Of a DNA stretch of 64,000 nt, positions 58,501-64,000 are shown piece after piece. A program made the translations under genes and the position numbers. A model generated the notes under the pieces. The model was not told where the DNA came from. It worked only from the letters and a program-made list of their open reading frames with translations, and did no database searches. Numbering within the stretch: position 1 is the first letter of the stretch; each line of letters starts with the position of its first letter. Origin of the DNA: Gordionus sp. m RMFG-2023 (lineage: Eukaryota; Nematomorpha; Gordioida; Chordodea; Parachordodidae); contig NC_088778.1 in NCBI RefSeq assembly GCF_954871325.1, positions 6,419,743 through 6,483,742 of the forward strand. Reading direction: 5' to 3'.

Positions 58501-58642
58501 TGATCTCAATTCTCGTGATGGTTCCTGGAATTCCAAAAATCCTGACAGTAAGGCAATAACAGCTCTGAGTATTCACCCCAATTATTCTTCTTTGGTAGGG
58601 GTTGGTGACTTTGGCGGGAATCTCAGACTCATTACAATATGA
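55540..58642 (+). CDS. WDR25: WD repeat-containing protein 25, five exons
   Basis: WD-repeat protein related to the splicing factor PRP17/CDC40 group; exact function unknown. Exons 55540-55942, 55984-56150, 56238-56375, 57883-58032 and 58382-58642 join in phase to 372 residues (human WDR25 is about 544, with a longer N-terminus). WD-like blades end in DGTFDVWNL, ILAWDLRK, LLAWDFKS and DGKIYIYN. The most diagnostic stretch is YAQTNGNYIAIFSVRPPYKM followed by NKRKRF and DGFSVDM, matching human AQTNGNYLALFS and SRRRRYEG. Introns are 41, 87, 1507 and 349 nt; intron 3 carries a MITE. The start Met is the first in frame and fits the reduced N-terminus, but an upstream exon is possible. Confidence 0.9.
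56483..56674. mobile_element. hAT-type MITE, TAGTGTTT copy, in WDR25 intron 3
   Basis: It starts TAGTGTTTTTAAATGGC and ends CTAACAACACTA, with inverted inner ends. AAATAACA follows it directly; the same octamer occurs 8 nt before its start, so the target duplication may be present but displaced by an A-rich insertion. Confidence 0.75.
56675..57882. other. WDR25 intron 3, remainder
   Basis: A+T-rich, no supported coding or RNA feature. A short inverted block GGGAACCCCACCAATTTTT / TTACATTGGTGGTGC lies at about 56906-56938 and could be a small hairpin. Confidence 0.45.
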
Positions 58643-58972
58643 TTAATATATATAAAAAAATTATTGTGTAAATGTGATAGAATATTTGTTATGTAATATC
58701 TGTTAATAAATAAGATGTTATAATACACGAACGAAATATAATTTAGCCCTTTAAATTTTATGTTCAAAATGATTATGAGAAACATTCAGAAAATATTGAA
58801 TTTTCATGTATGATAGGAGTTCAAAACAAAATATGCCAGATTAAAAAAGATTATCGATTCTATAGCCCATTGCTGTAACCAAGTAGTGGTAAATTTTCTC
58901 TCCCATTTATAATTGCAAAGTTATCTAGAAGCAAATAAAACTTGGTTATCCCTACAATCCAGAAAATAACTT

Positions 58973-59344
58973 TGTTGTAATTATGAGTACATGATAGAGA
59001 TTGGTGATTGATGTTGGAGAATGTTGTTTATTTTTAAAATGAATAATGTTTGTTTTTATTATTATGTTTGAAAGAAAAAGAGAAAAAGAGAGGATGATTT
59101 TTTAATTAATTAAAAAAGTTTTTGATGATTATTGTAAATTAAAAAAAAGGAAATATATTTTTATATGAAAGTTGTGAATTTATTTTAAATTGAATAAAAA
59201 ATTATTGTTTTTGTACGAAGAATTACTCTATTGCCCGTGGAACCTTAATTTCCACATTTTTAAACAAACATAATTCATTTTAAAAATAAACAACACTCTC
59301 CAACATCAATCACCAATCTCTATCATGTACTCATAATTACAACA
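58973..59344 (-). repeat. 3' LTR of the right Gypsy element, with long inverted ends
   Basis: It starts and ends TGTTGTAATTATGAGTACAT...in inverse orientation; the two outer 70 bp are near-perfect reverse complements. A purine-rich tract AAAGGAAGGGAGA (59345-59360 on the minus strand) immediately precedes it, as a polypurine tract should. The TG...CA outer bases fit an LTR. Its inner 230 bp are A+T-rich. Confidence 0.7.
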
Positions 59345-61826
59345 TCTCCCTTCCTTTACATTCATCTCTCGGCCTCAATTGATCTTGATGTCTGCAATAT
59401 ACGATTCCATTGTCATCTTTAACTTTGTATTTGACACTACCTATTATTTCTTCCACATGCCCATCCTCCATCGAAATTTTCCTTTGAACATCAAAATATA
59501 CACTTCTTGTCCCAGACAAAATTTACTAGATTTCATTACACCTCCAACCTTTTCATTTCCTCCTTCCTTTAACGAATCCAATATTAACAATGTCTTTCCT
59601 TGCAAAAATTTTCTGCCGGAGACCCATCTTGATTTCTGCTATTATTGTAAAACAATTGCGACAATCATTTTTCACCATAACCATACCTCTCCTTTTTCAA
59701 CCACGATTTCACCACTGCAACCATTCTCTCGGCCTGCCCATTGAAACTGTGATAATTTAGAGCCATTATAACATGTTTTACACCATGCCTCTCACAAAAC
59801 GTCTTAAACGCTACACTTGTAAACGCTGTACCACCATCCGTTACTATCATCTTTACCATTCCATATTTCCAAAAAAATTCCTTAAATTTTTGTATAACAA
59901 TAACTGACGTTAATCCCGACACTTTTGAGCAATCGATCCATTTGGAAAAAGCATCCACTATAAGGAAATAATACTTTTTCTCCCATTTAAAAAAATCTAA
60001 ATGTATCCTTTCACATGCTTGTGTAGTTTCCTTCCAGCTATCACCCTTCCTCCTTCTAGGTAGATTTGACCAAACATTACAAGTTAAACATTCTCTGCAG
60101 ACCTTTGTAATATCCTTCTGCATTGACGGCCACCATACTTATTCTCTAGCCCATTGTTTCATTCTACTTACCCCTTGATGTCCCGCATGTAACATTCTTA
60201 CTACTTTATCTCTCAATCTTCTCTGTACTATAGTTCTATTGCCTCTCACCAAACAGTCATCTATAATTGCCCTTTCGTGTTCCACCAATCTGTATGGATT
60301 ATCCTTCCTTTCCCAATTTTTTTCGCCTATTAAACATTGCTTAATTTTTTTCATCTCCTCATCCTTTATCGTACTTTGTTTTATTTCTTGCCAAGTCACT
60401 GGACCATTCCTGAAAGATAACTTCCTAATAGCTTCATTATCATAATTATCCTCATCGTTCACTATTTCTTCCTCGATACATAATCTGGATAACACATCTG
60501 GCAAATAATTAATCCTTCCTGGTCTATAACGTACCTCCACATTGAAATTTCTAACTAACAAAAACCACCTTTGAAGTCTAGGAGACAGCATCAATTCCTT
60601 GTTGTCTTTTTTAAATAGATACATTAACGGCTTGTGATCGGTATATATAATGAATCGGCGCCCTATTAGATATTCTCTGCATCTCATGAGCCCAAATATA
60701 ACAGTTAATGATTATTTCTCAATAACCGAATAATGCTCCTCCGCCGGTCTGAATCTTCGCGAAAAATATATAACAGGCCTTCCTCCTTGTCCAATATTTG
60801 TAAAAGTGCTCCTCGCACACCCCTTGCAGAAGCATCCACTGATAAAATCACCTCCAAAACATTATCAAAACATAATAAAATGGGTTATCTATATATATTA
60901 TCCTTCAACTCGTTAAAACTTCTTTCCTGAATTTCCAACCATCTGAAAGGTGTATTATCTTTCAATAAGTCATATAATGGAGCGGCTATCTCTGCAAAAG
61001 CTTCAATAAATCGATGATAAAAATTTATCATTCCTATAAACGACTTGCAACTCCTTGTCCTTTGGCGATCGCATATTTTTTATACCCTCAATATTTTTAC
61101 TTAATGGCGTGACTCCTCTGTCTTCTATTATATGTCCTAAATATATTACCCTGGTGACTTTAAATATACTCTTCTCTATTTGCACGCAATCCCCTAATTT
61201 TGATAAGTTGTAATACCTTCTTTAATCGTTTATTATGTTTTTCCATGGACCTCCCACTAATCAACAGGTCATCCATATAATAAAAAATCCCCTCCATTCC
61301 TTGAAAAATTGAATTCATTGCTCTTTGAAAAATTAGAGCCGATACACTTAACCCGAATGGTAACCGCTTAAAGTTGAACAATCCCTTTTGCGTCGTTATA
61401 GTCAACAGTTTACTGGTCTCTTCGTTAACTTTTAACTGTAAATATGCATTAGCAAAATCCACCTTTGAAAAATACCTAGTCCCTTTTAGACTAGCTAAAA
61501 TTTCATCGATTCTCGGCAGCGGAAACTTGATCTCCTGCACTCATTGATTTATAGTGATCCGGAAATCATTACATAAACGTAGAGTACCATTGGGTTTTCT
61601 AATCGGTACTAGCGGTGTCGCCCAATTATTATTATCCACTGACTTTATAATTCACTCCTGCACCCATCTGTTTAACTCTTTTTATATATCATCCCGCCAT
61701 TCAAAAGGAACTCGACGAATTGGACAATATTTAGGTATCGAATTATCTCTCAATTTTATATTCACCTCAAAATGGTTTAATGTACCCAGTTCCTTTATAA
61801 GAATCTCATTGTAGCGTATCAATAAT

Positions 61827-62549
61827 TCATATCTCTTGTATATATTTATCTTCCAGCACCTTATCTGTTTCCTTCACCATATTATTGTCATTTATTACTA
61901 TTATTTCATTTCCGTCTTTATTCATCCAAACCTTGTTCCCCTTTTCAATATCTTCTCCAGTATCCTCTATTTCATTATTTTCACTTAAACCCCTCTTCTC
62001 TTTAGAATTCATATTTATATTATCATTATTTGTGTTATTTATTTTATCATTATTTTTATTATCCGTTTCCATAACACCATCACTACTGCATATTTTAAAT
62101 TCATCAGTATCTTTGTTATATTGTCCATCATATATTCCCTTTACTCTGTCATCTATATTTAAGAATTTTTTTTCACCACAATTATCTTGAGAATGGAAAT
62201 AAGCTAACTTATTTTTTAATGTTTCCATGGCAAAAGTTTCATTATCAGGCATACTAAAATTATTATTATTTAGTACCTCCTTCAATTCCGAACATACAAA
62301 ATCCTTTATTCCCTTATTACAATTAACCTCATCCTCTACTTTATTATTACCCCGATTATTATCTCCTTTATACAATTTATCTGCACACGTATATCTCGGA
62401 AAACCATTAATATTATAATTTTCCACTTTTATTTTATCTATTTCATTAATCTTATATTTATTATCCTCCTTATTAATACGATTTTTAACATGTTCATCGT
62501 CAACATATTTTTTAATAATATTACCATTATTATTATTTTTTTTATTCAC
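61827..62549 (-). CDS. Asn/Asp/Lys-rich linker ORF between protease and reverse transcriptase
   Basis: 240 residues of hydrophilic, low-complexity sequence rich in Asn, Asp, Lys and Glu, lying where most Gypsy elements pass almost directly from protease to reverse transcriptase. Only short patches such as GFPRYTCADKLYKGDNN look less repetitive. It is probably a spacer part of the polyprotein; no domain is recognised. Confidence 0.55.
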   Translation of the reverse strand: MNKKNNNNGNIIKKYVDDEHVKNRINKEDNKYKINEIDKIKVENYNINGFPRYTCADKLYKGDNNRGNNKVEDEVNCNKGIKDFVCSELKEVLNNNNFSMPDNETFAMETLKNKLAYFHSQDNCGEKKFLNIDDRVKGIYDGQYNKDTDEFKICSSDGVMETDNKNNDKINNTNNDNINMNSKEKRGLSENNEIEDTGEDIEKGNKVWMNKDGNEIIVINDNNMVKETDKVLEDKYIQEI

Positions 62550-63460
62550 ACAATTTTTACCAAACTTCTTACTTTTTTGTACCTTAAATAAATTCCACCA
62601 TGCATTACTTGACCTAGAATATTAATATTATCCCATCCTAATATCAGTTTCGTTTTCTAAGTGGTCAATTATAATTTATTACTACTACCTATACCTGGTA
62701 CTTTTATAACATAAAATCCTAAAATTACTATTATAGACCCATCAAACTGAGTTACCTTCATCTTTTCCTTTGTAAATGTATGTCCCGGCCAAATCTTATT
62801 GAATTTCTTAACACTCATGACACTGATTACTGAACCCATATCTAATAAAAATTTGACTCTACATCCTAATAACATGACCTCAACTCTAGGACATTTATCC
62901 TCTAGCTCCTCAAAATCTATCCTGTTTATATTATTATTACATTTACTTAAATTTATATTATTACAAAAATTTAAATTATCACTACTACTACATTTATTAT
63001 TACATATTATCAATTTATTATCTATAATACTACTTAATAATCTATAACTATTAATTTTATTATTATCTGATCATTTATTAATATTTACAAAACATTTATC
63101 TTCTAAATGTCCAAACTTATTACATTTATTGCAATTTATGGCTCTACAATTTATTTCTAAATGCCCCCCTCGACCACATCTTACACAATTCACAGGTGTA
63201 TTACCACACATCCGTGAAATATGACCACCCTGACCACCATTATAACATATAATTGCCCCTGTCCTTTCCTTACTTCTTACCCCTTTATTACTCATAATTT
63301 CTTTCTTAATATTTTCTATAACATCCCTATCAAAAGTAATCTGTATTACTATTTTTTGGCCCATCCATCTACCACAAACGAAAACCATAAAAATTATTAC
63401 CAGTGCAATACATATAATAATTAAATAATCCTCTAGGAAATTATTTTTTAACATATACAT

Positions 63461-64000
63461 CTTATAACGAGTTTATTAACATCTTAATTAATAAAATCTT
63501 CAAATTATTGATATAACAATACAATATACCTATAATAAATATTATGAATAATATAAAATAATTCATTTATTACAAATTAATGGATTTATCCCCTGTCAAA
63601 GTTTCTCATTGGTAACCTCCTCATAGCTAATTAAAAGCCACGAAAAAGTAATAATTCAAATTTTATAGGAAAAAAATGTAACACAGTTAAAGGTGGAAGG
63701 TATCATTTCGAACTTTGCTAGGTAGTTTTAATTCTTTGATCAGATTTTTCTAGTATATTTCAATTTTTTTTTATGTATAAAATATATAATATGTACAATA
63801 ATCGTTTCTTTGAAAGTTGTCATATACATTCCTGTATATATATGTATATTTATATAAATAATAAAAATAAAATAACTATAAAATTTAAGAAAAAAATAAT
63901 AATTTGCGATTGGGCGAGTCTTTTGATACGTATTAAAAAAAATTCAAAACAAAGTTCCAAACAAATAATTATTTTTTAAATTTTAATTTGCAAATATAAC
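63461..64000. other. Upstream flank of the right Gypsy element
   Basis: A+T-rich, with no match to the 3' LTR and no primer-binding sequence. The 5' part of the element may continue beyond the window or be lost. Confidence 0.5.

Larger units (their letters stand above)
58973..63460 (-). mobile_element. Ty3/Gypsy element, reverse orientation
   Basis: In order on the minus strand: Gag with three zinc knuckles (63071-63460; C-R-G-x-G-H-L-E and C-N-K-C-N-K-F-G-H-L-E-D-K-C), protease (62669-63013; LLDMGS), an Asn-rich linker (61827-62549), reverse transcriptase (about 61003-61540; YYMDDLLISG), RNase H and integrase zinc domain (60139-60687; YTDHKPL), integrase core (59665-60123), and a 3' LTR (58973-59344). 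The 5' LTR is not in the window. The element looks broken, with several breaks. It is the same family as the piece at 1-456. Confidence 0.88.

Overview
This window looks like nuclear DNA of an invertebrate animal with a very A+T-rich genome (roughly three quarters A+T by eye). Four conserved host genes can be assembled exon by exon with consistent splice phases: the AMPK beta subunit (minus, 2743-14406), TAF8 (minus, 22673-26462), the peroxisomal acyltransferase GNPAT (plus, 36652-42917) and WDR25 (plus, 55540-58642). Many of their introns are only 39-43 nt long; the larger introns are enlarged by transposable elements. A mitochondrial nad1 copy at 19.2-19.9 kb reads sensibly only with TGA=Trp, AGA=Ser, ATA=Met and AAA=Lys. 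That is the invertebrate mitochondrial code; it excludes vertebrates, cnidarians and flatworms and makes this a bilaterian invertebrate. I cannot name the phylum. A D-arm-less tRNA-Ile beside nad1 would fit a nematode, mite or similar lineage.

Layout. 0-1.4 kb: the end of a Ty3/Gypsy element with tandem repeats and a CCHC ORF. 2.7-14.4 kb: the AMPK beta gene, whose 9-kb intron 4 holds a rearranged Ty3/Gypsy element (6.67-11.70 kb) with inverted rather than direct ends and a small RRM-like ORF in both arms. 14.4-18.3 kb: mostly featureless, with a hAT remnant and orphan exons. 18.36-19.93 kb: a block of mitochondrial origin made of four tandem hairpin-bounded units with tRNA-like inserts, trnI, and nad1 split into two opposite-strand pieces. 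22.7-26.5 kb: TAF8, with three hAT-type MITEs nested like Russian dolls in intron 4. 27-36 kb: repeats and a decayed hAT transposon with a BED finger. 36.7-42.9 kb: GNPAT. 44.5-46.5 kb: a mirror-image Tc1/mariner-IS630 element. 51.0-54.1 kb: a long-inverted-repeat DNA element. 54.2-58.6 kb: a divergent pair, an unknown membrane protein and WDR25. 59.0-63.5 kb: a second Ty3/Gypsy element whose LTR has about 70-bp inverted ends.

The host genes are unrelated to one another: energy sensing (AMPK), transcription initiation (TFIID/TAF8), ether-lipid synthesis (GNPAT) and a WD-repeat splicing-associated protein. What links the window is transposition. Several short foldback families end in TAGTGTTG, TAGGGCTGTG, TAG(T)GATCTGCA or CAGGG, and at least six copies have recognisable 8-bp target duplications, the mark of hAT transposases. 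The strongest candidates for something undescribed are the mitochondrial repeat block, the RRM-like leader ORF of the Gypsy element, and the long tRNA copy fused to its LTR.
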